Source of the DNA: Sphingomonadales bacterium
GTDB lineage: Bacteria > Pseudomonadota > Alphaproteobacteria > Sphingomonadales > Sphingomonadaceae
DNA: 64,000 bases
Assembly: GCA_013297725.1 (NCBI GenBank)
Contig: JAAFIB010000005.1
Span: 20,616-84,615 of the forward strand
Direction of reading: 5' to 3'
The notes under the pieces are model-generated. The model searched no databases. It saw only the letters and a list, made by a program, of their open reading frames with translations, and was not told where the DNA came from. Each line of letters starts with the position of its first letter. The first letter of the stretch is position 1. The position numbers were made by a program, and so were the translations under genes. This document shows positions 16,804 through 25,372 of the stretch, piece after piece.

Positions 16804-18237
16804 ATGAAATTTTCATACTTACTCGCTGTCATTGCCAACAGGATGCTAACACTGCTGTGTGTTTTGGCACTCTCGCATATCCTGAGCGGCAGCCAGTTCG
16901 GAACCTACACAATAATGGCGATTAACGCATTGTTGGTTCATACGCTCGCTGGAAACTGGCTGGCGATGTCCACGACCCAGGCATTGGCGACCGATCACAG
17001 TCAAGATCATAGTGCGACTTTTGCTAGAATATTAAAAGCTGCAGTATTCATAATTGCATTGGAATGCGGCGTTGCTATCATCGTTTCGGGACTGCAATCA
17101 TTTACCAGCATTAAGATTGGCCTTGATCAGATCGCGGCAACTTTGGCCTTTGCCGTTGCCATGCTCGTGTTCGATGTTGCGACTGCAGCAAAAAATGCCT
17201 TGGGCGACGATAAGGATTACATGCGTTTCAATCTACTGCGCAATGTCGCTGGTAGTACCTTGGCACTTGTTTTTGCCTGGAATGGCGGAGATGCCGCAAT
17301 GGTATTGTCGGGTCAAACCATTGGAATAATAATAGCATTTGTCTTTTCTATTTCAGCTTTGCGGCGATGGAAATCGGGTTTTGCGGCGTGGAACAAAACT
17401 AAGCTCCAGTTGCGGCAATTAGTGCAAATGCTTGCTTTTGGAATGACGGGTACCCTCGCCCTTGGGCTGTTGATCCTTGTTAACAGCTTGGTCCGAAACT
17501 TTGTACTTTTGACCGAAGGCGCCGAAATAGCTGGTGTATATTCACTTACGGGCGATTTATTCATCGCGCCGTTGGTATTGTTAGGAACGTCCTATAGCCT
17601 GTCAAAAATGCGCCAGCTGTATCAATTACCGGGTGAAGAGCTGGCAAAGCAAACAGCAACTTACAGGCAATTTATTGGCGCAATCTTTTTTTACACAATC
17701 CCTTACGGTGTCGGTGGATTTTTCATCGCACCGATCATCGCCACATATATTGTATCAAAGGACATGGCTGAAACAGCAACAGCCATTGCGGGCCTAATGG
17801 CTGCGCAATCGGCAATCCTAACGATCGTGTTAACTTGCATAACAATATTACTGACGGCGGGTCAAAAACGTAAGACGGTGCTGCTTGTCGCCGCGACACA
17901 GCTATCAATGCTGCTTGCGTGTATCGCAGGGAGAGTGATGGGAGGGGGCGCATCATTTGCCTTAGCAACTTTGTTTGGAAGCTTGGCAGCGGCAATGGCA
18001 GCCATTGCTATAATCGGAATACAAATGTTTCCGTGGCATACGTTGGCCCGCATCACGCTTGCTTCAACTATCATGGCGGGTGTCGTTGTATTGACGCTAA
18101 GCGGGGATAGCGCGCCATGGGCGGCAATAGCTACTATACTAGGAATAGCCGTATTCTTTATCTCTGCACATTTCCTGAAAATCACAGACTGGCGAGAACT
18201 TATTCCCGAGCGCAAAAGCACAATTGGAAATTCATAA
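16804..18237 (+). CDS. Wzx-like polysaccharide flippase (MOP superfamily)
   Basis: A 477-residue inner-membrane protein with about 12-14 hydrophobic helices, beginning KFSYLLAVIANRML followed by SGSQFGTYTI, a pattern typical of Wzx/oligosaccharide flippases. It would move the undecaprenyl-linked repeat unit across the membrane. I chose ATG at 16804 over TTG at 16795. It heads the plus block containing heptose-nucleotide synthesis, and the presence of Wzy-like and Wzc-like genes supports a Wzx/Wzy-dependent system. Confidence 0.83.
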   Translation: MKFSYLLAVIANRMLTLLCVLALSHILSGSQFGTYTIMAINALLVHTLAGNWLAMSTTQALATDHSQDHSATFARILKAAVFIIALECGVAIIVSGLQSFTSIKIGLDQIAATLAFAVAMLVFDVATAAKNALGDDKDYMRFNLLRNVAGSTLALVFAWNGGDAAMVLSGQTIGIIIAFVFSISALRRWKSGFAAWNKTKLQLRQLVQMLAFGMTGTLALGLLILVNSLVRNFVLLTEGAEIAGVYSLTGDLFIAPLVLLGTSYSLSKMRQLYQLPGEELAKQTATYRQFIGAIFFYTIPYGVGGFFIAPIIATYIVSKDMAETATAIAGLMAAQSAILTIVLTCITILLTAGQKRKTVLLVAATQLSMLLACIAGRVMGGGASFALATLFGSLAAAMAAIAIIGIQMFPWHTLARITLASTIMAGVVVLTLSGDSAPWAAIATILGIAVFFISAHFLKITDWRELIPERKSTIGNS

Positions 18238-18298
18238 AGTTCAAAATTTACAGCGCCCGATCATTGCTCGAGAGAAATAAAAGCCTAAGGAGCAACCC

Positions 18299-19378
18299 AT
18301 GGTTTATAATCCGCTTTCGATTATCGAAGAACGCCGCCGAACGCCGCATCACGTCCGTGCCCGTGCTCCGCTTCGGCTGGGACTGGCAGGGGGTGGGACC
18401 GATGTCTCCCCATATTGCGACGATTTTGGCGGGGCAATTCTGAATATTACAATTCCCCGTTTCGCATATGCGTTCATATCCGTTCGGGACGACAGCAAAC
18501 TTGTTTTCGAAGCCAGCGATATTGGCATTAGCGAAACCTATGACTGCACAATTCCGGTTCCAGCAGGTAATCGGCTGGATCTCCACCGCGGAGTATATGA
18601 ACGGATAGTGCGCGAGTTTCTGGGCGGAACGAGAGTGGGGCTGACAATCACAACACATGCCGATGCGCCTGCAGGTTCCGGATTGGGCACATCTTCGGCG
18701 ATCGTAGTTGCTTTGGTCGATGCTTTCAGGGAATTGCTCGGCCTGCCGCTGGGCCGGTATGATGTGGCACGGTTGGCTTATGAGATTGAACGCATTGATC
18801 TGGGTCTCGCGGGTGGACGTCAAGACCAATATGCCGCTGCGTTTGGCGGCGCGAACTATATGGAGTTTCTTAAGAACGATCAGGTGATCGTCAATCCGTT
18901 ACGCATTAAGCAATCGCACATAGACGAGCTTGAGGCGTCTATGCTGACCTGCTTTACGGGTCAATCCCGTCTATCCAGTTCGATCATTGCTGAACAGTCG
19001 AGCAATATGGTTGAACGCAAGGATGACGTGCTGGCTGCTTTGCATGAATTAAAGGCCGATGCCTTGGCCATGAAACAAGCTCTGCTTACAGGTGATATCG
19101 TAGCAATCGCCTCAATTATGGAGCGGTCTTGGCAAGCCAAGAAACGTACTGCGCGCTCGATTACAAACAGCCGCATTGAAGAGCTCTATTCCCTTGCGCT
19201 TGATAACGGAGCCATTGCAGGTAAAGTTTCTGGCGCAGGCGGCGGCGGCTTTGTCATTTTTATCGCCCTACCGGAAAAGCGACCTAGGCTAATACACTCA
19301 CTCAATGAAGCCGGCGCATTGGCGCAGGCAGTGCAATTTACCAATACAGGATGTGAAGCATGGATCAGACCCTATTAA
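18299..19378 (+). CDS. hddA: D-glycero-alpha-D-manno-heptose 7-phosphate kinase (GHMP kinase)
   Basis: It phosphorylates heptose 7-phosphate at C1 to the alpha-1,7-bisphosphate, as in the GDP-heptose pathway. The 359-residue GHMP kinase has RAPLRLGLAGGGTDVSPY near the N-terminus (~22-40), the ATP loop GSGLGTSSAIV (~127) and the C-terminal GKVSGAGGGGF motif (~305). AAGGAG lies 5-10 bases before the ATG. It overlaps gmhA by 19 bases and is followed by the HddC-GmhB fusion, which makes the pathway assignment strong. Fucose kinase-type relatives are the alternative. Confidence 0.9.
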   Translation: MVYNPLSIIEERRRTPHHVRARAPLRLGLAGGGTDVSPYCDDFGGAILNITIPRFAYAFISVRDDSKLVFEASDIGISETYDCTIPVPAGNRLDLHRGVYERIVREFLGGTRVGLTITTHADAPAGSGLGTSSAIVVALVDAFRELLGLPLGRYDVARLAYEIERIDLGLAGGRQDQYAAAFGGANYMEFLKNDQVIVNPLRIKQSHIDELEASMLTCFTGQSRLSSSIIAEQSSNMVERKDDVLAALHELKADALAMKQALLTGDIVAIASIMERSWQAKKRTARSITNSRIEELYSLALDNGAIAGKVSGAGGGGFVIFIALPEKRPRLIHSLNEAGALAQAVQFTNTGCEAWIRPY

Positions 19379-19971
19379 AACTCGCCGATGACCACATGAG
19401 CGAAAGCGTTGTTGTGCTTGATGCAGCTCAGAAAAGTGGGCCGTTTCGGCAATCGTTGCTCGATGTCGCCAATGCCATTCTAGCTTCGCTAAAGGCTGGT
19501 GGAAAGATTCTCCTTGCGGGTAATGGCGGTAGCGCTGGAGACGCCCAGCATATTGCTGGCGAATTTTTGTCGCGGCTGAATTTTGATCGTTCACCGCTTC
19601 CTGCGATTGCGCTTACGACCGATACATCGGTGTTGACTGCGATCGGCAACGATTATGGCTATGAAAAAATATTTGAGCGGCAGGTGAACGGCCTTGGCAA
19701 CGCAGGCGACGTGTTCATCGGCATTTCAACTTCGGGTCGTTCACCCAATATCCTGTCTGCATTGCGGGCGGCACGGGCAAAAGGGCTGGTGACAGTCGGT
19801 TTATGTGGAGAGGATCCGCGCGATATGGGGCCGCTATGTGATCTGACTGTCAGGGCTCCCTCTGGCAATACACCTATGATCCAGCAAATCCATATCATCG
19901 CTGCGCACATTATTTGCGGAGGTGTGGAGCTGGCTCTCTTCAAGCCGGAGCAATCGGAAACGCAGCCTTGA
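19360..19971 (+). CDS. gmhA: Sedoheptulose 7-phosphate isomerase (SIS domain)
   Basis: It converts sedoheptulose 7-phosphate to D-glycero-D-manno-heptose 7-phosphate, the first step of heptose-nucleotide synthesis. The 203-residue SIS protein shows LAGNGGSAGDAQH (~50-62), FLSRLNFDRSPLPAI (~70), LTTDTSVLTAIGND (~88) and GISTSGRSPN (~122), all GmhA hallmarks. The start lies inside hddA, and the stop touches a TTG that may start the downstream fusion gene. Confidence 0.93.
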   Translation: MDQTLLKLADDHMSESVVVLDAAQKSGPFRQSLLDVANAILASLKAGGKILLAGNGGSAGDAQHIAGEFLSRLNFDRSPLPAIALTTDTSVLTAIGNDYGYEKIFERQVNGLGNAGDVFIGISTSGRSPNILSALRAARAKGLVTVGLCGEDPRDMGPLCDLTVRAPSGNTPMIQQIHIIAAHIICGGVELALFKPEQSETQP

Positions 19972-19991
19972 AGAGCGCCGCCGCCCCATCA

Positions 19992-21212
19992 ATGCAGGCG
20001 GTATTTCTGGTCGGCGGTTTGGGATCACGTCTTGGCGATCTAACCCGGCAAACGCCAAAACCCCTGCTCGAAGTCGGGGGGAGAGCGTTTCTCGACTATC
20101 TGGTTGAAGATGTTGCCCGACATGGCTTTACCGATATGCTGTTTCTTGCCCAGTTTGAGGCTGATCAAGTGCGAGATTACTGCGCCCAAAGTTCAACAAT
20201 AAAGAGACTCGGTATTAAGGCGACGGTTTTGGAGGAGCCTGACAGAGCCGGTACAGGCGGAGCATTATGGCATGCGCGAGAGTATCTAGCGGACCGCTTT
20301 TTGTTGCTAAACGGCGACAGCTGGCTGCAAGGCAATTACTGTGCATTGAAGAATTTACTCGAGAGCAGAGGAGCTTTGTGCGCTGTAGCGTTGCGCGAAC
20401 TTGAAGATACCGGCCGGTTTGGCAGAGTCGAGCTGGACGGGCACAACATCACTGCTTTCGCCGAACGTGGCGGCGAGGGTGAAGGCGGCCGTATCAATGG
20501 CGGCATTTATTTTATGCATAAAACGGTGGTCGACCGCGGAGGGCCGGTATGTTCACTAGAGGCTGACATCCTGCCCAACATTGCCTGTGAAGGGGTATTA
20601 GCCGGAATTGATTTTCCGGGTTATTTCATCGACATCGGCTTGCCCGATAGCTTTGCCCTCGCCCAGACCGAATTTGTGAATGCGTGGCGGCGCCCAGCAC
20701 TCTTTCTTGACCGGGATGGCGTACTGAATGTCGACCATGGGCATGTAGGCAGCATCGACCGGTTTGAATGGATTGACGGCGCAATTGAAACTGTGCGGTA
20801 TGCCAATGATCTTGGCTGGCTGGTGTTTGTGGTCACTAACCAAGCAGGTGTAGCCAAAGGTCATTATGACGAGGAAGCCGTACAGGCGCTGCACCGGTTC
20901 ATGCAGGCCGAGTTATTGAAGCACGGCGCACATATTGATGAGTATCGTTATTGCCCCTATCATCCAGAGGGCATAGTCGAACGATACCGATGCGTATCGA
21001 ATGATCGAAAGCCGGAGCCGGGCATGTTGCTTGATCTGATGGAACGCTGGCCAGTTGACAAAACTCGATCGTTGATGCTGGGGGATAAAGAAAGCGACGT
21101 AGCTGCTGCGCGGGCAGCACGAGTAGCAGGCCAGATTGTTTCTTCAAATAACGGTACGATGAACTTGTTGGTAATATTTAATAAAAATATTATTCAAAAA
21201 TTGTATATTTAA
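19992..21212 (+). CDS. HddC-GmhB fusion: heptose-1-phosphate guanylyltransferase + heptose bisphosphate phosphatase
   Basis: A two-domain protein of 406 residues. Residues ~1-230 are a nucleotidyltransferase (VGGLGSRLGDLT, TPKPLLEVGG, LLLNGDSW) like HddC. Residues ~235-395 are a HAD-IIIA phosphatase like GmhB, with LDRDGVLNVD (~238), VVTNQAGVAKG (~279), RKPEPGM and LGDKESDVAAA. One chain thus covers the last two steps to GDP-heptose. TTG at 19968, overlapping the gmhA stop, is an alternative start. The zinc-loop ligands of E. coli GmhB appear mostly replaced (CPYH, then RCVSND). The last ~20 residues (from SSNNGTMN) come from AT-rich DNA and look unrelated to the family. Confidence 0.88.
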   Translation: MQAVFLVGGLGSRLGDLTRQTPKPLLEVGGRAFLDYLVEDVARHGFTDMLFLAQFEADQVRDYCAQSSTIKRLGIKATVLEEPDRAGTGGALWHAREYLADRFLLLNGDSWLQGNYCALKNLLESRGALCAVALRELEDTGRFGRVELDGHNITAFAERGGEGEGGRINGGIYFMHKTVVDRGGPVCSLEADILPNIACEGVLAGIDFPGYFIDIGLPDSFALAQTEFVNAWRRPALFLDRDGVLNVDHGHVGSIDRFEWIDGAIETVRYANDLGWLVFVVTNQAGVAKGHYDEEAVQALHRFMQAELLKHGAHIDEYRYCPYHPEGIVERYRCVSNDRKPEPGMLLDLMERWPVDKTRSLMLGDKESDVAAARAARVAGQIVSSNNGTMNLLVIFNKNIIQKLYI

Positions 21213-21234
21213 AAATATATTTAGAAAGAATTAT
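21165..21234. other. AT-rich junction between the fusion gene and the FkbM gene
   Basis: Roughly 70 bases that are almost all A and T, in sharp contrast to the flanks. They encode the odd Ile/Asn/Lys tail of the HddC-GmhB protein and form the whole leader of the methyltransferase gene. This could be a promoter, a recombination junction, or both. Confidence 0.6.
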
Positions 21235-22134
21235 ATGAATTTAGTCAACTTTGAAAGATTGCTGGCACAAAACTTGCCAAGTGATTTTCTGAAAGATCTT
21301 TTCCCGCGGGCGATGCGTCGATTGGCAGAGTATGGAATATTTAGATCTGCAACTAAGGTAAGCACAGCATATGACTTTCATATGAACGCAGATCGTTTAG
21401 ATGCAGTTAAGTGGTACATATATTACTTCGGAGTGTTCGAGCCGCAAGTAAGTCTTGCATGGAAGCGCCTGCTTAAAAGTGGCGATCATGTCGTCGATAT
21501 CGGCGGCAATGTTGGTTATCATGCGTTGCTAGCTGGCACTTTGGTCGGGCCTAGTGGGAAAGTTGTTACCGTCGAGCCGTCAAAATACATTCATTCCCAG
21601 CTGATCAATAATATCGCGTTGAATGGTTACACTCACATAACGGCACTCAAAAATGCTGTGTCGAATAAGATCGGCGAGGTGGATCTATATTTTGCCGGTG
21701 AGAATATTCAGGGTAATTCATCGATTTACAAAAATGACAGCCATAGCCTCTCAGAAAAAGTGGCTTGTATTACGCTTGAGCAGATTGGGGAGAAAATTGA
21801 TCTTCCCAGCGTAAAACTGATCAAGATTGATGTTGAGGGTGCAGAGCCGCTCGTATTGGAAAGCCTGTTCCATTCTCTGGAAAAGCTTAATCCGGATGTA
21901 GTGATTTTTGTTGAGATAAGTCCAAGCAACACTGAGGAAGCTGAGCAGATGCTAAGCCCTTTTCTCGGCGTTGGCTTTGAAGCGCGGTTGATCCAGAACG
22001 AGTATAACACAGCATTCTATCGAAACACCAATAATGTAACATTGCGGCCGTTACGAATCACGCCCGGCGTGATCCACGACGTTGTGATGACCCGCAATCC
22101 GGCCAAGTTTGATGTCATCGAAGGCAAGTGCTGA
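21235..22134 (+). CDS. FkbM family SAM-dependent methyltransferase
   Basis: A 299-residue FkbM-type methyltransferase, a group that methylates sugar hydroxyls in glycans and macrolides. Motif I is VDIGGNVGYHALLAG (~88-102), followed by VTVEPSKY (~115) and the LIKIDVEGAEPLVLES block (~197), the family signature. Its leader is very AT-rich and its beginning has more AT-rich codons than the upstream genes, so it may have joined the block separately. It is the last gene of the plus block and converges on a glycosyltransferase gene. Confidence 0.87.
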   Translation: MNLVNFERLLAQNLPSDFLKDLFPRAMRRLAEYGIFRSATKVSTAYDFHMNADRLDAVKWYIYYFGVFEPQVSLAWKRLLKSGDHVVDIGGNVGYHALLAGTLVGPSGKVVTVEPSKYIHSQLINNIALNGYTHITALKNAVSNKIGEVDLYFAGENIQGNSSIYKNDSHSLSEKVACITLEQIGEKIDLPSVKLIKIDVEGAEPLVLESLFHSLEKLNPDVVIFVEISPSNTEEAEQMLSPFLGVGFEARLIQNEYNTAFYRNTNNVTLRPLRITPGVIHDVVMTRNPAKFDVIEGKC

Positions 22135-22155
22135 CAACGGGGAATTTTTCTTAGT

Positions 22156-23265
22156 TTATCCTTTGGCCGTGTCTAATGCCGCGTAAAAATCACGCCACTT
22201 GCGCGCGACAGCGATTAAATCCTTGTCGCGATAAGCGTCATGTGCGCCGTGCGATAGTCTAGAATACAATCCTTGGTCGCCGATCAACTCTAGCAGTGAA
22301 TCAGCAAAAGCTTCAGGAGAAACATCGCGGCAGATCAAGGCGTCTTTGCCCGTAGAAAACTGTTGTGGCAATGCACCGACCGGTGTCGCGACCGAAGGCA
22401 TTGCTGCCCATTGCGCGTCTATAGCAACGCCGGACTGGCTTGCTTCTAAATAGGGCAACGCCAATATGTCATGTTCTTTCAGCAATTCTAAAACCACATT
22501 ATCGTCGATCCAAGCATTGATGATACGGGTTTGCGGGCTTTTAGCGAGCGCTGCCGCATAAGGTTCAAGGTTACCTGAACCCGCTATGGTCAACGCCGCC
22601 GCCGTACCTTTTTCATCAAGGATTGCTAAGCTCTGCAAAAGCAGAGCCAGCCCTTTATATTCATGGATACGCCCAAGAAACAGAATACGCGGCGGCGTTT
22701 GCATAGCGGTGCGCGGGGGTAATCCGGGCTGATCCCGTGTTAACAATCCACCCCTTACAACATGAACTGGGGTGCCTTTGATTTTTTGCCGAACCTCGTC
22801 AAAAACAAAATCTGATACAGTTACGATGTGGTCGATATAATGACGCGTCCACCGCTCTACCGAATCAAGCACCCGGCTGCCCTCTCCAAGATGCCTGGCA
22901 TTATCATGAACGGTCATCGCGACCGGAACGCCAGCGGTCTTTGCTGCAGCTAGATAAAAGGCGTCCAGCGGAGAGCCCATCGTTACATGAACAAGAGCTG
23001 CCTTTTCACGCAGCAGATTTTTTAGCCTGTAACGGGCAATAGGGGCTGATGCCAAGAACGATGGTATCTCGCCCATTCCATTCAAAGTTGGAGGCGTCAT
23101 TAGCAATTTGCCTTGTTCATTAAAATCGGGGACTGCAATGCTGGCAGAGCCGCAAACCGCCAAAGCTTCACCTTCCAAATTCAATGCTGCAAAAAGTGGT
23201 TTCTGGAACAGGGCGCCAGACCGCTTCGATAATGACCAGAGCACAGGCGCTCGTGAGGCATTCAT
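22156..23265 (-). CDS. Glycosyltransferase family 4
   Basis: A 369-residue GT-B enzyme with VTMGSPLDAFY and TVHDNARH in the N-terminal half, RILFLGRIHEYKGL (~190) and a degenerate E-x7-E region, LPYLEASQSGVAIDAQW (~265), where the first conserved positions are shifted. It is the last gene of the minus block led by the O-antigen ligase gene. It probably builds the same repeat unit; donor and linkage are unknown. Confidence 0.85.
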   Translation of the reverse strand: MNASRAPVLWSLSKRSGALFQKPLFAALNLEGEALAVCGSASIAVPDFNEQGKLLMTPPTLNGMGEIPSFLASAPIARYRLKNLLREKAALVHVTMGSPLDAFYLAAAKTAGVPVAMTVHDNARHLGEGSRVLDSVERWTRHYIDHIVTVSDFVFDEVRQKIKGTPVHVVRGGLLTRDQPGLPPRTAMQTPPRILFLGRIHEYKGLALLLQSLAILDEKGTAAALTIAGSGNLEPYAAALAKSPQTRIINAWIDDNVVLELLKEHDILALPYLEASQSGVAIDAQWAAMPSVATPVGALPQQFSTGKDALICRDVSPEAFADSLLELIGDQGLYSRLSHGAHDAYRDKDLIAVARKWRDFYAALDTAKG

Positions 23266-23335
23266 GGGATATTATCCTGATCAGATTGGTTGCATGGTGA
23301 CAACTGCATTGAAATCAAATGTGAATTTAGGGCGT

Positions 23336-25222
23336 CTAATGCGGTTGGCCGGCATTAAATTCTGGAACTATGTCGTGGAGCTTCTGCCGCAAACCAACAA
23401 AGTCATTAGACCGCCCTAACTCCCCAAGCTGAAGCAGCTCGCGGTGTAATTGGGGCAGGTTAAGATACCCATCATGCGCCTTCATGATCCGGCTATGTGA
23501 AGTCGTTTCTGGATTGCCGCCGATGAGCAGCTCTTCATAAAGTTTTTCGGCCGGCCGCAATCCTACAACTTTGATTTCTATATCTCCTGCAGGATTGTTT
23601 TCGTCGCGCACGCTTAGTCCGGAAAGCTCGATCATTCGCCGCGCCAAATCGACAATCTTAACGGGCTCGCCCATATCAAGAACAAATACCTCACCCCCCT
23701 GCGCCATCGCCCCCGCTTGAATGACGAGAAGAGCGGCTTCGGGTATAGTCATAAAATAACGCGTAATTTCCTCATGCGTAACGGTAACAGGACCGCCCGC
23801 AGCGATCTGCTTGCGGAAAAGCGGAACTACCGAACCGCTGGAGCCGAGAACATTACCAAACCGCACCATTGAAAAACGAGTATTGGACCCTTTGGCCGCC
23901 ATTGCTTGTAATATCATTTCGGCAAGCCTTTTGGTTGTACCCATAACATTCGTTGGTCGGACCGCCTTATCAGTGCTGATTAAGACAAAATCACTCACAC
24001 CGTGCTTCTGCGAAAGCTCAGCCATATTTTTGGTGCCAAATACATTGTTGCGAATGCCTTCGGCCGAATTGCCCTCAACAAGCGGAACATGTTTATAAGC
24101 TGCTGCATGATAAACCGTATCAGGGCTCCACTCCTCTAATATTTTATCCATGAGCACCGCATCTTGCACCGAACCTAGCAACGCATGAATTTTAACCCTG
24201 CACACCAGATCGAAGCATCTGTGCTGCAAATCCTGATCAATCGAATAAAGATTAAACTCGCTATGGTCGACAAGGATCAGTTGTTTAGGCTCCAGCGACA
24301 GTATCTGCCGGCACAGCTCGCTACCGATGGATCCGCCTGCACCTGTTACCAGTACAGTTTTGTCGCGGATATTTTTGTACAATAGCTCCCTATCCGGTGG
24401 GACAGAATCGCGTCCCAAAAGGTCTTCAATTTCAACTTCTCTAAGGTCATTTACTGTGACCCGCCCGTGCGCCAAATCGTTGATGCCCGGCAAGGTACGG
24501 ATTGTTGCCGAGGTTGCCTGCAAAGCGTTAAATATCTCGTTGCGCCGCTGACGGCTCGCTGAAGGAATGGCAAGAAGCACGTCGTCAATATTCAGCCTAT
24601 CGATCAATTGCTCCAGTTGGTCTGGGGCATGAATCCGGCGCCCATTGAGAACGCTTCCATGAATAGTTTTATCGTCATCAACGAAAGCAACCGCTTCTAA
24701 ATCGTGGCTGTTAGCCAACCCTGCGGCTAATTGCCGACCGGCTGAGCCCGCACCATAGATGAGAACGCGACGCCGGGCTCCTGATTTCAAAAGCTTCTGA
24801 TAGCCCCCACCAAACCAATAATGCGCCCATGCGCGTGATAGGCCCACACCCAAAAAGAGAAGTATCGGCTGCAAAACGCCAATAGATCGGGGCACTCCTA
24901 GCACACCTATCACAGTAAAGATAAAGCTGTAGCCAATACCGTATATGACACAGGCGCGTAGGACTGAACGCAAAGCCCCCCAACCTGCATAGCGGAAAAT
25001 GGCTCTATAAAGACCGCCTGTCACGAAAAGGGGTAACGCCAGCACAAGTGCTACAACATAGGATAACCACTGCCATCCTGTTGGTAAAATCAAAGTCCCC
25101 AGTCGTAGCCAATATGCGCACAGCACCGTCAAAATGCATAAAAAAACATCAACCGTCAAAGCAGTCAATCGCTTAGTTGTTCGCGATAAATTCAGAATTT
25201 TTGAAGAGGTGCTGGTTTTCAT
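23336..25222 (-). CDS. PglF/WbpM/CapD-like nucleotide-sugar 4,6-dehydratase
   Basis: A membrane-anchored dehydratase that converts UDP-GlcNAc-type sugars to 4-keto-6-deoxy intermediates. About 628 residues from the ATG at 25222; a TTG at 25258 is possible but weaker. Four N-terminal membrane helices (~15-125) are followed by a CoA-binding-like Rossmann domain (GAGSAGRQLA, ~140) and the catalytic SDR with VTGAGGSIGSELCRQ (~290). The active site has the Met-for-Tyr form STDKAVRPTNVMGTTK (~415), typical for the long PglF/WbpM class. It supplies the aminotransferase and PglD-like enzymes encoded in other blocks of the locus. Confidence 0.92.
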   Translation of the reverse strand: MKTSTSSKILNLSRTTKRLTALTVDVFLCILTVLCAYWLRLGTLILPTGWQWLSYVVALVLALPLFVTGGLYRAIFRYAGWGALRSVLRACVIYGIGYSFIFTVIGVLGVPRSIGVLQPILLFLGVGLSRAWAHYWFGGGYQKLLKSGARRRVLIYGAGSAGRQLAAGLANSHDLEAVAFVDDDKTIHGSVLNGRRIHAPDQLEQLIDRLNIDDVLLAIPSASRQRRNEIFNALQATSATIRTLPGINDLAHGRVTVNDLREVEIEDLLGRDSVPPDRELLYKNIRDKTVLVTGAGGSIGSELCRQILSLEPKQLILVDHSEFNLYSIDQDLQHRCFDLVCRVKIHALLGSVQDAVLMDKILEEWSPDTVYHAAAYKHVPLVEGNSAEGIRNNVFGTKNMAELSQKHGVSDFVLISTDKAVRPTNVMGTTKRLAEMILQAMAAKGSNTRFSMVRFGNVLGSSGSVVPLFRKQIAAGGPVTVTHEEITRYFMTIPEAALLVIQAGAMAQGGEVFVLDMGEPVKIVDLARRMIELSGLSVRDENNPAGDIEIKVVGLRPAEKLYEELLIGGNPETTSHSRIMKAHDGYLNLPQLHRELLQLGELGRSNDFVGLRQKLHDIVPEFNAGQPH

Positions 25223-25372
25223 ATCGATACGATCGCGCTTTGCCGAAGTGGCAACCAATCCGCAACAAAATTGTCTGCTACCCGTTAAGCATCGTAAGCG
25301 TTGCTTACATCATGCTAAACTGCATTTGTGTGGTATAAACAGAGAGTTATCTATTGCATCTCTGCGGCTAAT

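Noticed and set aside
23108..23419. Plus-strand ORF of 103 codons between the glycosyltransferase and dehydratase genes
   Set aside because: It overlaps both minus-strand genes and shows no family motif or ribosome binding site.
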